Assembly: GCF_017876625.1 (NCBI RefSeq)
Contig: NZ_JAGIOH010000001.1
Location: forward strand, 7,275,501-7,339,500
DNA length: 64,000 bases
Direction of reading: 5' to 3'
Source of the DNA: Streptomyces syringium
GTDB taxonomy: Bacteria > Actinomycetota > Actinomycetes > Streptomycetales > Streptomycetaceae
In this document: positions 17,726-25,951 of the stretch, piece by piece
Layout: each line of letters begins with the position of its first letter
How positions within the stretch are numbered: the first letter of the stretch is position 1
The notes under the pieces: model-generated
The model's input: the letters and a program-made list of their open reading frames with translations, nothing else
What the model was told of the DNA's origin: nothing
Database searches by the model: none
Program-made: the position numbers and the translations under genes

Positions 17726-18286
17726 TCACCTCCGGGACGGCGGCTTCCACGGACTGACACCGACCTTGCCGGTGGTCCCCAGGTCGATGACGGAGTCCGG
17801 CTTCACCGTCTGCCAGGGCTCCCCCTTCGCCGGGGCCACCTGAAGGTACGTGGCGCGCACGGCGGTCGCCGCCGGATCCGGCACGGTGGTCCGCCACAGC
17901 AGCCCCGCCACGGCCTTCTCCCCGGGCCGCAGGGTCACGGCCCGGGGGCTCGCGCCGCCGGTGCCGGCGACGGAGGAGGGCCCCTCGGTGACCGTGACGT
18001 CGATCCGCTCGCGGTCGCCGTCCAGGACCCGGACCACCGGAGAGCCCTGCACGGTGTAGGGCCGCGCACCGCAGTTGACCAACTCCAGGGTCAGCGAACG
18101 CAGCCCCATGGCACCGTCGACGGGACCCGCCGTGATCTCGGCGCACGGCCGGGGAGGGGCCGCGTCCGTCGACGGCGCGGCCGAGGGGGAGGCGGTGCAG
18201 GCGGCGAGGAGAGCGGTCACGGCGACCGGCGCGGCCGTTCGCCCGGGGCGGCGCGTCCGGCGCACCGCGGCGCAGATCGTGTTCAC
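17726..18286 (-). CDS. DUF4232 lipoprotein, candidate accessory/immunity protein of the lanthipeptide locus
   Basis: A 186-aa protein. Twin basic residues and a hydrophobic stretch end in the lipobox LLAAC (Cys about residue 30), followed by a Ser/Ala/Pro linker. The folded part from about residue 48 (CAEITAGPVDGAMGLRSLTLELVNCG...) has the DUF4232 beta-sandwich pattern with one Cys pair. It starts at GTG 18286, without a strong ribosome site, 33 bp downstream of lanC on the same strand, so it is likely in the same transcript. Lanthipeptide immunity proteins (LanI) are often small lipoproteins, which makes an immunity role worth testing. However, DUF4232 proteins are very common in Streptomyces, so placement alone is weak evidence. 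Confidence 0.7.
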   Translation of the reverse strand: MNTICAAVRRTRRPGRTAAPVAVTALLAACTASPSAAPSTDAAPPRPCAEITAGPVDGAMGLRSLTLELVNCGARPYTVQGSPVVRVLDGDRERIDVTVTEGPSSVAGTGGASPRAVTLRPGEKAVAGLLWRTTVPDPAATAVRATYLQVAPAKGEPWQTVKPDSVIDLGTTGKVGVSPWKPPSRR

Positions 18287-18319
18287 CCGCCGATCGTCCC
18301 ACGTCCCCGCACACCCGGC

Positions 18320-19654
18320 TCACGCCAGCAGCAGCGCCCGGTCCCAGCGGGTCACCGGGGCGGTGTCGGTGGCGAAGGTGTGCAGCGCGAGTGCCGCGCC
18401 CGCCGCGCCGGTGAGGAAGCCGGCGGGGTCGCTGACGGTGCCGGCGTCCGGCAGCGGGGGCCGCAGGCCGAAGGGCCGGTCGGGGGCCGCCAGCTCCAGG
18501 ACCCGGTCGGCGAGCCAGGGCAGCCACGCGCGCAGTCGCGCGTCCCCGGTGTCGTCCGCCATGCGCCAGGTGGCCTGCAGGACACCGGCCCAGCCATGGC
18601 ACAACCCCGCGTCCGTCAACCCCGTCCCCGCCGGCCCGCCCTGGGCGTGACGGGCGCGGGAGAGCGCCGCGTGCCAGCCGGCGAGCGCGGCACGGCGCCA
18701 CTCGGGCACGTCCAGCGCGCTCCCCGCCAGATACAGCGCCCTCGCGATGCCCACGGTTCCGTAGCACCACGACGCCCGGCCCGGTGCACTCTCGTTGGCG
18801 GTCACGGCCCCGCCGGGGGCCAGCACCAGCGTGCGGGGCCACCAGCTGCCCTCCTCGTCCCGCCGCTCGATGTCCATCAGCCACTCGGCGAGCACCCGGA
18901 TGGCCCGCTCCTGCCCGGGCACGACCACGTGGTGCCGCCAGGCCAGGGCCAGCAGGGCCAGCGGACCGGGCGCGCCGTGCGCCAGGCCGACGTTGGCATG
19001 GCCGGTCTCCGGGGCCGTCGGCGCGTAACCGGAGGAGTGCTGGGCGGTCCACCAGCCCGGCAGCGAACGCCCGTCGAGCCGCAGCGGCACGGCCAGCCCC
19101 GTCAGTGCCGTCAGGACCTCGGCCAGCGTCTCGCCGCTGCCCTCGACACCGTCCTGCCGGCCGTCGAGCAGATGCGCGCCCAGGCCCGCCAGCCCCGAGA
19201 TCACGTCGTACGTCCCGACGCTCACGCACTCCCCGCCGTGCGGGCGGCGCCGCCGTTCCCAGGCGGCGAGCCCCCGGGCGAACGCCCGCACGTGCCCGGC
19301 GAGCCGTGCGGCGGCCCGGACCGGGCGGCCGGAGACCAGCTCGGCACGGCACATGGCGAAGGACAGCGCGGGGATGCCCAGATACAGGCCCGGAGCCGAA
19401 GGAGGGGTGGCCCCCGACGCGTCGTTGGCGTGGGCGACCGCGTGGGCCAGCCACCGGTGCGCGGCGCCCAGGGCGCCTTCCGCCGCCCGCCCGCGCTCCA
19501 GGTGCAGCAGCGCGATGCCCGGCGCGCCGTCGCTCAAGGTGAGGGTCCGCGACGGGTCCCCCCGGGCCGGCAGCAGGGCCCGGACGCGGTCCGGGTCGGC
19601 GAGCCGCCCGGCGATGTCGGCGGAGAGGGCCGCCGCCCTGTCCCGTGTGCTCAT
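18320..19654 (-). CDS. lanC: Lanthionine synthetase C-family cyclase (LanC)
   Basis: A 444-aa cyclase. The alpha-toroid repeats carry the three zinc ligands of LanC: Cys in ASWCYGTVG (about residue 296), and Cys-His in GLCHGWAG (about 350-351). An early SDGAPGIALLHLE and GHANVGLAHGAPG are also family hallmarks. The enzyme adds Cys thiols to dehydroalanine/dehydrobutyrine in the precursor to make lanthionine rings. The ATG at 19654 overlaps the lanB stop (ATGA), showing translational coupling. Length is typical for class I LanC. It cyclises the product of lanA, which has three Cys near its end. Confidence 0.92.
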   Translation of the reverse strand: MSTRDRAAALSADIAGRLADPDRVRALLPARGDPSRTLTLSDGAPGIALLHLERGRAAEGALGAAHRWLAHAVAHANDASGATPPSAPGLYLGIPALSFAMCRAELVSGRPVRAAARLAGHVRAFARGLAAWERRRRPHGGECVSVGTYDVISGLAGLGAHLLDGRQDGVEGSGETLAEVLTALTGLAVPLRLDGRSLPGWWTAQHSSGYAPTAPETGHANVGLAHGAPGPLALLALAWRHHVVVPGQERAIRVLAEWLMDIERRDEEGSWWPRTLVLAPGGAVTANESAPGRASWCYGTVGIARALYLAGSALDVPEWRRAALAGWHAALSRARHAQGGPAGTGLTDAGLCHGWAGVLQATWRMADDTGDARLRAWLPWLADRVLELAAPDRPFGLRPPLPDAGTVSDPAGFLTGAAGAALALHTFATDTAPVTRWDRALLLA

Positions 19655-22600
19655 GCCCGCGCCTGCTCCCGGCCGATGTGCGCCCGGACCGCCAGACGCG
19701 CCAGGGCCAGCGACTCCTCCTCGGCACCGCGGGCCGTTCCCACGAGCCGGTTGTGATGCATGTGCGACAGCGACGTCAGGACCGCGCCGCCCTCGGCCCA
19801 CGCCGCCTCGCCGAGACCGCGCAGCCGGGCCCCGTACGCCGCGACGGCCGGGCCGCGCCGCTCCCAGGCGCGCAGCACCTGCGCCCCGCCCGGCCGCCGG
19901 GCCAGCTCGATCCACCGGCCGTCCGGATCGACGAGCCGCCGCGCCTCCTGCCGCAGGGCGGCCGGTGCCGCCCGGTGCCCGAGCGGGCCCGCGTCGGCCG
20001 CCAGCCGGTACGCCGCCTCGCGGTGGCCGGGGCCGTCGGTGCCGGGGAAGAAACGGTGGGCCAGATCCACGTAATTGGCCGCGGCCAGCAGCCGCGGGTC
20101 GATGTCCAGGGCGCCTTCACGGAGCAGGGCCACCTGATCCAGGCAGGCCCGGCTGTCCGCGTCGAAGGCCGCCTCGGCGTCCGCCATCGCCTCGGGCCCG
20201 CCGTAGCGCTCCCACTCGGGTTCGTAGGCGTCCAGCACCATGCGCGCGCACCAGCCCTGCCGCCGTAACTCGTCGGCCCACCGCCCCAGGAGGGGCAGCA
20301 GCCGGCCGCCGAGGACCTCCGGGGTGCCGTGGAAACGCAGCCGCAGGTGGGGCGCGGGGTCGCTGTAGCGGAGGAAGTGCCAGCGGTCCACCCCCTCGGG
20401 CAGCCGGCTCAGCAGGCCGGGGAGCCGCCGGGCGAGCAGCGTGTCCTGGTGTTCCGCGGCGCAGTACAGCTTGGCGTACAGCCACCGCGACCCCGGGGCG
20501 TGGACCGGGTGCGGACGGACCGGGCCGATGGCCGGAGGCCGGGCCGTGCCCGGGGTGGTCCGTACGAGCGGGAAGGCGACCTCGGTGGGCCGACCCCCGG
20601 ACCAGCCGTGGCCGTACGCACCCGCCGCGGGCAGCTCCTGGAGGAACGCCCCCGGGCGGCGCTGCCACTCGTGCCGCAGCAACTCCAGGTGTTCAGGATC
20701 CTTCAGATCGAGGGCGATGCGGTGGTCGGCGTACACCGAGGCGACCTCGTCGGGCACGCCCGCCCTGGCGCGCCAGGCGGCGAATCGCCGCCGCCAGGTG
20801 CCCGGTGGTGTGGCGGGCGTGCCGAGCGCGGGATCGGCGGGCCGCCAGCGGGCCGGTGCCAGCACGGTCCGGCCGTAGCGCACGCGCGGCAGGAAGGGCA
20901 GGGCGGCGGCCGTGCCCCAGTCCCACCCCGGCCACGCGGCCTCGCCGCCGCGCGGGATCTCCTCCAGGAAACGGGCCACATCGGGGGCGTTGCCCGGGGG
21001 CAGCACCATGGTCGGCAGCGTGGGGACGACCTCGCGCCCCAGCGCGGTCGACACCAGGGCCAGCCGCCGGGGTTCGGCCACCACGGCCAGTTCCGCGAGA
21101 CCGAGGGCGCGCGGGGAACCGCGGTCGGTGAACGCGGACACGGTGATGGTGTGATCGAGCCACCCGGGGACCTTGGAGACGTTCGCGGCCCTGCCCGTGC
21201 GCGGCGAGAAGCCCAACTGGGCGCGGACCGCCGCCGGATTGCGGGTGGGTGCGGACCGTACGACGCGGCCGAAGTCCTCGGCGGCCTCGCCCAGCACATG
21301 GGCGAACCGTCCGGCGACCGCCCCCGCGACCCCGGACACCCCGCCCACGACCAGCCGGAACTCGCCCTCGGCCATGGCCGTCACGGAGTCTGCCAGCACC
21401 TCGGCCAGCAGGTCGAACGACGGCGGCGGGCCGGGGCCGTCCGCCGGGGCGGGCCCGGCAGCGGCCCCGCGGAGTTCGGCCAGCAGCTCGTCGTCGAGCA
21501 GGAGCTCGCGCCGCGACGCCATGGCCGCCTCCTGGGCCCAGGCCAGCAGCAGCCGGTCGCGCGCGCCCACCCCTTCGTCGCTCCCGCCGCCCCAACGGCC
21601 GCCGGGCGCGCGGGCGGCGCCGTAACCGTCGGGGACGCCCGGCCCGCGCGCGGGATCGAGCAGTTCCAGCAGCGGAACCGGCCTGCCCGTGCCGTAGCGT
21701 TCCAGAAACTCGGCATGGAAGTCGCGGAGATGACGGGGGCCCGGCCGGCCCGCGGACAAGGACACCAGCGCCCGGGCCGCGCGTTCCGCTTCCTCCCGTA
21801 CGACGAGCGGCAGGCGGACGTCGGCGTCCAGCGCCAGATCGACCTGCACCGAATGCTCGGCGGGCCGAAGGGCGCGCATGCGGTCGGTCAGGGCCGCCAG
21901 CGCCGGGCCGCCCCGGCCGACGGGCGCGGCGGCGTAGGCCGCCAGCCCGCTCCGGATGTCGATCAGCTCGTCGACGACCCGGCGGCTGTCGGGCGAGAGG
22001 GCACCGCTGTGCCCGGCCAGCAGGCCGAGGACGTGCTCCACCGGGTCGCCGTCGTCCAGCGGCGGCCGCAGCCCGGTGAGCAGCAGGCCGAGGCGGACGA
22101 GCTCGGCGGCCATCCGCGCCACGGTGTCCGTGGCCACGTCCGGATGGTCCTCGCCCAGCAGTTTGACCAGATCGGGCCAGGCGACCGGGGTCGCGGCCAG
22201 CTCGAAGGCGCGGCGCACGGGGTCGGTGTGACGTACCGACACCTCCTGGGTGCCCGTACCGTCCCGGTGCGGTCCCTCGCCCCGCCCCGGTGCCGGGACG
22301 AAGGGCAGGACGAGCCGGTCGCCGCGGACCGTGCACAGGTCATTGGCGGTGACGTCCAGGAGGGCCAGGACGGTGGGGTCGCGTTCCAGGCGGGCGACGA
22401 CGTCGAGGAGCCAGCCCATGTCCGCCCGGGCGGCCTTGGTGTGTGCCGAGCCCCAGTGTGCCCGGGGGACGGGGCCGAAACCGGCGGCGGTCACTCCGGC
22501 CATGATGCCGAAGGGGGTGGCCCGGCCGCTCATCCGCAGCTGATAGCGGGTCACCGCGCGGAACGCCCGGCGTGTCTCCTTGGGTGACAGGGCCTGCCCC

Positions 22601-22824
22601 GCCGCGGCCCTGTCCAGGACACGGGCCAGGGACGGACTGGCCAGGGCGACGGCCTCACGGAACAGACCGTCGGCCGCGGCCTGCCGCAGCCGGGCCGCAT
22701 CCCCCGGATCCGGGCTCCCCGCCACGGCGCCCGGCGGACGGACGGCCGCCCGGAGCAGGACGGTATCGGCACAGGCGAACCCCGCGGCCCCGTCCCCGTT
22801 GTCCCTGCCTGGCACCCGCAACAC
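19651..22824 (-). CDS. lanB: Class I lanthipeptide dehydratase (LanB), full length
   Basis: A 1057-aa dehydratase. Residues about 1-740 form the tRNA-dependent glutamylation region (an early FREAVALASPSLARVL block, TRYQLRMSGRATPFGIMAGV at about 150-170). Residues about 770-1050 are the SpaB_C/thiopeptide-type elimination domain (WLYAKLYCAAEHQDTLL, WHFLRYSDPAPHLRLRFHG, RFFPG). Both domains are in one chain, as in NisB and unlike split thiopeptide LanBs. I chose GTG 22824, preceded by AAGGGA; the open frame to 22911 runs through the lanA-lanB hairpin. The enzyme uses glutamyl-tRNA to activate Ser/Thr of LanA and removes water. It overlaps lanC by four bases. Confidence 0.93.
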   Translation of the reverse strand: MLRVPGRDNGDGAAGFACADTVLLRAAVRPPGAVAGSPDPGDAARLRQAAADGLFREAVALASPSLARVLDRAAAGQALSPKETRRAFRAVTRYQLRMSGRATPFGIMAGVTAAGFGPVPRAHWGSAHTKAARADMGWLLDVVARLERDPTVLALLDVTANDLCTVRGDRLVLPFVPAPGRGEGPHRDGTGTQEVSVRHTDPVRRAFELAATPVAWPDLVKLLGEDHPDVATDTVARMAAELVRLGLLLTGLRPPLDDGDPVEHVLGLLAGHSGALSPDSRRVVDELIDIRSGLAAYAAAPVGRGGPALAALTDRMRALRPAEHSVQVDLALDADVRLPLVVREEAERAARALVSLSAGRPGPRHLRDFHAEFLERYGTGRPVPLLELLDPARGPGVPDGYGAARAPGGRWGGGSDEGVGARDRLLLAWAQEAAMASRRELLLDDELLAELRGAAAGPAPADGPGPPPSFDLLAEVLADSVTAMAEGEFRLVVGGVSGVAGAVAGRFAHVLGEAAEDFGRVVRSAPTRNPAAVRAQLGFSPRTGRAANVSKVPGWLDHTITVSAFTDRGSPRALGLAELAVVAEPRRLALVSTALGREVVPTLPTMVLPPGNAPDVARFLEEIPRGGEAAWPGWDWGTAAALPFLPRVRYGRTVLAPARWRPADPALGTPATPPGTWRRRFAAWRARAGVPDEVASVYADHRIALDLKDPEHLELLRHEWQRRPGAFLQELPAAGAYGHGWSGGRPTEVAFPLVRTTPGTARPPAIGPVRPHPVHAPGSRWLYAKLYCAAEHQDTLLARRLPGLLSRLPEGVDRWHFLRYSDPAPHLRLRFHGTPEVLGGRLLPLLGRWADELRRQGWCARMVLDAYEPEWERYGGPEAMADAEAAFDADSRACLDQVALLREGALDIDPRLLAAANYVDLAHRFFPGTDGPGHREAAYRLAADAGPLGHRAAPAALRQEARRLVDPDGRWIELARRPGGAQVLRAWERRGPAVAAYGARLRGLGEAAWAEGGAVLTSLSHMHHNRLVGTARGAEEESLALARLAVRAHIGREQARA

Positions 22825-22864
22825 CTTCGTTTCCCTTCGCCGCCTCGGTGATCCTCGCTCCCCG

Positions 22865-22913
22865 GCGTGGGTGGGGTGCCGGAGCCGGGGGCGACCCGGT
22901 ACCCCACCCACGC
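22865..22913 (-). terminator. Hairpin between lanA and lanB (partial terminator)
   Basis: A 13-bp perfect stem (22865-22877 with 22901-22913) with further pairing in the loop lies just after the lanA stop. In lanthipeptide operons such a hairpin lets the precursor be made in excess over the enzymes. Confidence 0.75.
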
Positions 22914-22926
22914 GCCGTGGGGCGGA

Positions 22927-23073
22927 CTAGCAGATGCAGCCCGTGTCGGGGTTGCAGACCCGACCGGTGACCGGGGTGGGGAACGAGACGAAGCCGAGCG
23001 CGTCCGCGGCCCCGGTCTCGTCGAAGGACGGCACGGCGATTTCTTCCACATCCAGATCGAACAGGTTCTCCAT
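22927..23073 (-). CDS. lanA: Class I lanthipeptide precursor peptide (LanA)
   Basis: A 48-aa peptide, missed by size cut-offs. The ATG at 23073 has a very strong AGGAGGAG ribosome site and the stop is TAG at 22929-22927. The leader holds FDLDVEE at residues 5-11, matching the FNLD box that class I dehydratases bind, and is acidic overall. The C-terminal part is rich in Ser/Thr and Cys: Ser30, Thr33, Thr36 and Thr44, with Cys40, Cys46 and Cys48, ending VCNPDTGCIC. Thr36-Cys40 and Thr44-Cys48 have ring-compatible spacing. A two-ring or three-ring product is possible; the cleavage site is not evident. It lies directly upstream of lanB on the same strand, with a SARP-type promoter about 85 bp before the start. 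Confidence 0.9.
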   Translation of the reverse strand: MENLFDLDVEEIAVPSFDETGAADALGFVSFPTPVTGRVCNPDTGCIC

Positions 23074-23156
23074 GGGAACTCCTCCTCATTGCCGGTGTCC
23101 GGTGTCCCGGGCGGCTTCGCGACCGTCTGAGCCGCTGCCCGGACCGGTTACGCCGG

Positions 23157-23199
23157 ACTCTAGGAGCGGCCCGTCAACCTTCGATCAACGCCGGCTCAA
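23157..23199 (-). promoter_or_regulatory. SARP-type triple 11-bp repeat and -10 box of the lanA promoter
   Basis: On the minus strand three heptamers, TTGAGCC (23199-23193), TTGATCG (23188-23182) and TTGACGG (23177-23171), recur exactly every 11 bp. The last one ends 8 bp before TAGAGT (23162-23157), a good -10 box. SARP activators are known to bind heptamer repeats on one helix face with the last repeat 8 bp from the -10. No good -35 is present at the usual distance. Confidence 0.75.
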
Positions 23200-23379
23200 C
23201 GGTGCAGGCCGGGCGGCGATCCGGCACCGGTCCGGGAGGGGAGCGGACGGGCGGGCGTCCGCCCGGCGGGGAGCGGGTGCGCCCGGCCGCACCGCGACGC
23301 GCCGCACCGGATTCCCCCGGTGCCGGGGGCGGCCTGCCAAGGTCGGTCCTGTGCCGACCCGGCGGGAGATGAGGGAGAC

Positions 23380-24501
23380 ATGGACGACATCATCGAGACG
23401 AGAGCCCCGGGGCAGGACCGCTGCCCGCCCCTCGCCGCGGTGCCCGGGGCCGAACCGGTCACCATCCGGCTGCCCCCGCTGGGACGCGGGCTCGTGGCCA
23501 CCCGGCATCCGCAGGCCGCCGAGGTCTCCGCGCGGGTGCTGGAGTGGGCGGGCCGGCATCTTGCGTTCCTGCCGCTGTCCGAGGAGGAGCTGCGGTACGC
23601 CCTGTGGCCGGTGGTCCTGTTCCCGGAGTGGGCCTACCCCTCGGCGCCGGTGGAACGGTTCGCGGATCTGTCCGCCTTCACCACCTACTTCTTCGCCATC
23701 GACGACACCCTCGACAACCTCCGGGGTGGCGACGACGGTGACGAGGGCGGCGGTCACCGCGAGTTGATCCGTTCGGCCGTCGACGCCTGCGTCCGCGCGC
23801 ACCACGGCGAGCCGGACCTCACCTCGCCGTGGGTCGCGGCCTACGCCGATGTCCTCGACGGTGTCCGGCGCCGGATGACCCCCGAGCAGTACACCCGGCT
23901 GACATCGGTGTGCGAGGAATGGTTCGAGGCCTGTGTCCGCGCGCTCGACACCCCCCTGAAGGACCCGGATCTGGAGACCTATGTCACCCACCGGCTGCTG
24001 ACCGCCGCGGCCGAGGCGGCCTTCGGACTGGTGGAGTACGCCACCGCCACGGACGTCGCCGGGCTGCGCCGGGCGGACGCCGACCTGGAGGCCCTCTGCC
24101 GGGCGAGCGGACGCTTCGGCGTCCTGGTCAACGACCTGTTCTCCTACCGGCGCGACCTCTTCTCCGGCGGCCCGGTGGTCAACGCCGTCACCGTCCTCCA
24201 GCAGAGCGAGGGCCTGACTCTGCAAGGCGCCGTCGACCGCCTGTGCGAGGAGCTGGACGCCGCCGAAGCGGCCCTCCACACGGCTCACGACAAGGTCCTG
24301 GCCGGCCCGCTGGGTGAGCGCCCCGACGTCAGGGTCTTCATGAAGGGGGTCCTGGAGATGACCGCGGGCAATCTCCGGTTCTCCGCCACCACACCCCGGT
24401 ACCACGGCGTCCGGCTGAACCTCGATCCGCAGAAGGGCAGCATCCTGCGGCTGGCCGCCGAGCGCACGCTGGTCCTGTCGGTGGAGGAGCGCGCCTGGTG
24501 A
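23380..24501 (+). CDS. Class I terpene synthase
   Basis: A 373-aa all-alpha terpene cyclase. The first metal-binding motif is DDTLDN (about residue 108) and the second is NDLFSYRRD, the NSE triad (about 250-258). A C-terminal TPRYHG provides the Arg-Tyr pair. These motifs bind the Mg2+ and diphosphate of a prenyl substrate, most often farnesyl diphosphate in bacterial enzymes of this size. The ATG at 23380 follows GAGGGAGAC; the open frame begins upstream at 23320 without a better site. It is divergent from lanA and has no P450 or prenyltransferase neighbour, so its hydrocarbon is probably released unmodified or modified elsewhere. The cyclisation product cannot be predicted by eye. Confidence 0.9.
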   Translation: MDDIIETRAPGQDRCPPLAAVPGAEPVTIRLPPLGRGLVATRHPQAAEVSARVLEWAGRHLAFLPLSEEELRYALWPVVLFPEWAYPSAPVERFADLSAFTTYFFAIDDTLDNLRGGDDGDEGGGHRELIRSAVDACVRAHHGEPDLTSPWVAAYADVLDGVRRRMTPEQYTRLTSVCEEWFEACVRALDTPLKDPDLETYVTHRLLTAAAEAAFGLVEYATATDVAGLRRADADLEALCRASGRFGVLVNDLFSYRRDLFSGGPVVNAVTVLQQSEGLTLQGAVDRLCEELDAAEAALHTAHDKVLAGPLGERPDVRVFMKGVLEMTAGNLRFSATTPRYHGVRLNLDPQKGSILRLAAERTLVLSVEERAW

Positions 24502-24575
24502 GGACAGTGAGCGGGCCCTGCCGGGCCCGCTCACCACACGGCCGGCGGGAACAGGGCCGCCGGTCCCGTCGGCCG

Positions 24576-25133
24576 TCAGGCCGCGACCGAGCTGGCCCAG
24601 TCGTTGTAGGAGCCGAGGTTGGAGCTGTAGGACTTGGTGGAGAGGCTGATCTGGCCGCCCGTGCCGCCGGTGCCCCCGGCGAGCCAGGCCCATGAGTCCG
24701 TCTGGTTGTTGCGCCAGGAGGACGTCTGGTTGTCGAAGCCGTACTCGTTGAGGTTGTGCCAGTAGTAGTCGTTGAAGATCAGCCGGCGCCCGCCGCCGTT
24801 GCTGTGTTCGTACAGGCACGTCCACCCGCTGGCGCACGCCGGGATCAGGACCGAGGGGTCCTTGGCGTTCGTCACGAGCGGGTCCGTCGCCCGGGAGTAG
24901 CCGAGTGCCTTGTCCGCCTCGGCGTGGGTCGTGAAGCAGCGGACGGTGGACTTGGAGTGGACGACGCAGCTTCGCGCGTCCCCCCAGCCGTTCTGCTTGA
25001 GGTTGATCTGCTGCTGGTCCAGGACGGCGACGGCGCCGCCCGCCGCCGGGCCGGCGGCCTGTGCCTGGGGTGCCCAGGCCATGGCGGCCAGGGCCACGGC
25101 CGCTGCGGATACGGTCAGGAATCTCTGACGCAT
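24576..25133 (-). CDS. Secreted peptidase-inhibitor family I36-like protein
   Basis: A 185-aa protein starting MRQRFLTVSAAAVALAAMAW with a clear signal peptide ending AQA (about residue 28). The ATG at 25133 has GGAGG at optimal spacing. The C-terminal half reads CLYEHSNGGGRRLIFNDYY and SSWRNNQTDSWAWL, the beta-gamma-crystallin-like pattern of Streptomyces metalloproteinase inhibitor-type (I36) proteins. Two Cys pairs (SCVVHSK...RCFT and ACASGWTC) are present in the mature chain. Expected outside the cell. The target protease is unknown and it stands alone. Confidence 0.75.
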   Translation of the reverse strand: MRQRFLTVSAAAVALAAMAWAPQAQAAGPAAGGAVAVLDQQQINLKQNGWGDARSCVVHSKSTVRCFTTHAEADKALGYSRATDPLVTNAKDPSVLIPACASGWTCLYEHSNGGGRRLIFNDYYWHNLNEYGFDNQTSSWRNNQTDSWAWLAGGTGGTGGQISLSTKSYSSNLGSYNDWASSVAA

Positions 25134-25378
25134 GTGCGATCCTCCGGGATCTCCCGCCGAGCGGGGTGGGTCGCCGGCCCCTATGGGCCGGCGCCTCTCG
25201 ATCACTGCTGATCACGTGCGTGTGCGAGTGCTGGACCGATTGCCTGATGGCCCGTCATGACGTGAGTGGCGGGCGCGGTGGAGACTATTGCGGTGGCCCG
25301 GCACGGCTGTCAACGCGATGGGCGTAAACGCGTCGCTACCGCGAAGCCGTCCACGGCCGGGCCCCGCCGCCCGGTCCG

Positions 25379-25855
25379 CTACCTCTTTCTCGTCCGGAGC
25401 AGCAGAGCGTGGAAGGTGCGCTGTTCCTGAGGGCTGAGGGCGGCCAGTGGGGAGTGGTGGGTCAGAAGTTCCAGGAGGCGGTTGCGCAGGGCGGTGCCGT
25501 CGCCGGTCAGGGCCAGCTGCTTGGCGCGGCGGTCCGTGGGGTGGGGGCGGCGTTCGACCAGGGCCAGTTTCTCCAGCCGGTCGACGACGAAGGTGGCGTT
25601 GGAGGGCTCACAGCTCATTCGGTCGGCGAGTTCACGCATGGTCATCGGGCCGGTCAGCTCACGCAGCGCGGTCGCCTGGGGGGCGGTCAGACCCAGTTGC
25701 GCCGCGCGCTCCCGCACGTGCGACTCGAGCTGGCGGGCCAGTCCGCCCACCAGCCCGCACAACTCCCGCTCTGCGGCGGCGCGCGGCTCTGCACCGACCA
25801 TTGGGTCCCCGGGCACGAGGTCATTGGTCATGCCCGTCATTCTACTCAGTTGCAT
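25379..25855 (-). CDS. MarR-family transcriptional regulator
   Basis: A 158-aa winged-helix regulator. The HTH and wing are visible as LGLTAPQATALREL, MTMRELADRMSCEPSNATFVVDRLEKLALVERRPHPTDRRAK (given in parts), with the typical DxRxK wing. It is divergent from the metallo-beta-lactamase gene, with palindromic sites in the shared promoter, so it very likely represses both. Start choice is uncertain: ATG 25855 has GGTGA seven bases upstream; ATGs at 25840 and 25831 are alternatives and would leave the operator outside the coding sequence. The single Cys beside the recognition helix (MSCEPS) could be redox-active, which is speculation. Confidence 0.88.
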   Translation of the reverse strand: MQLSRMTGMTNDLVPGDPMVGAEPRAAAERELCGLVGGLARQLESHVRERAAQLGLTAPQATALRELTGPMTMRELADRMSCEPSNATFVVDRLEKLALVERRPHPTDRRAKQLALTGDGTALRNRLLELLTHHSPLAALSPQEQRTFHALLLRTRKR

Positions 25856-25892
25856 CAAGCTTTCACCATTGCAACTTGAATGATTCTAGTTG
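25848..25892. promoter_or_regulatory. Palindromic MarR operator pair
   Basis: Two related symmetric elements lie in the divergent promoter. AGTTGCA (25848-25854) pairs with TGCAACT (25870-25876). A 21-bp near-perfect palindrome, CAACT...AGTTG with inner GAAT/ATTC, occupies 25872-25892 with one mismatched pair. They share the core (A)GTTG/CAAC(T), as expected for two bound dimers. Confidence 0.75.
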
Positions 25893-25951
25893 TAAGTTTC
25901 TTGGGTAGCGCCGCCCGAGCGGTGCCCCGTCACGAGAAGGAGACCGCGGCC

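Noticed and set aside
23380..24501. Terpene synthase as part of the lanthipeptide locus
   Set aside because: Divergent from lanA, with no shared tailoring genes; adjacency alone does not link them.
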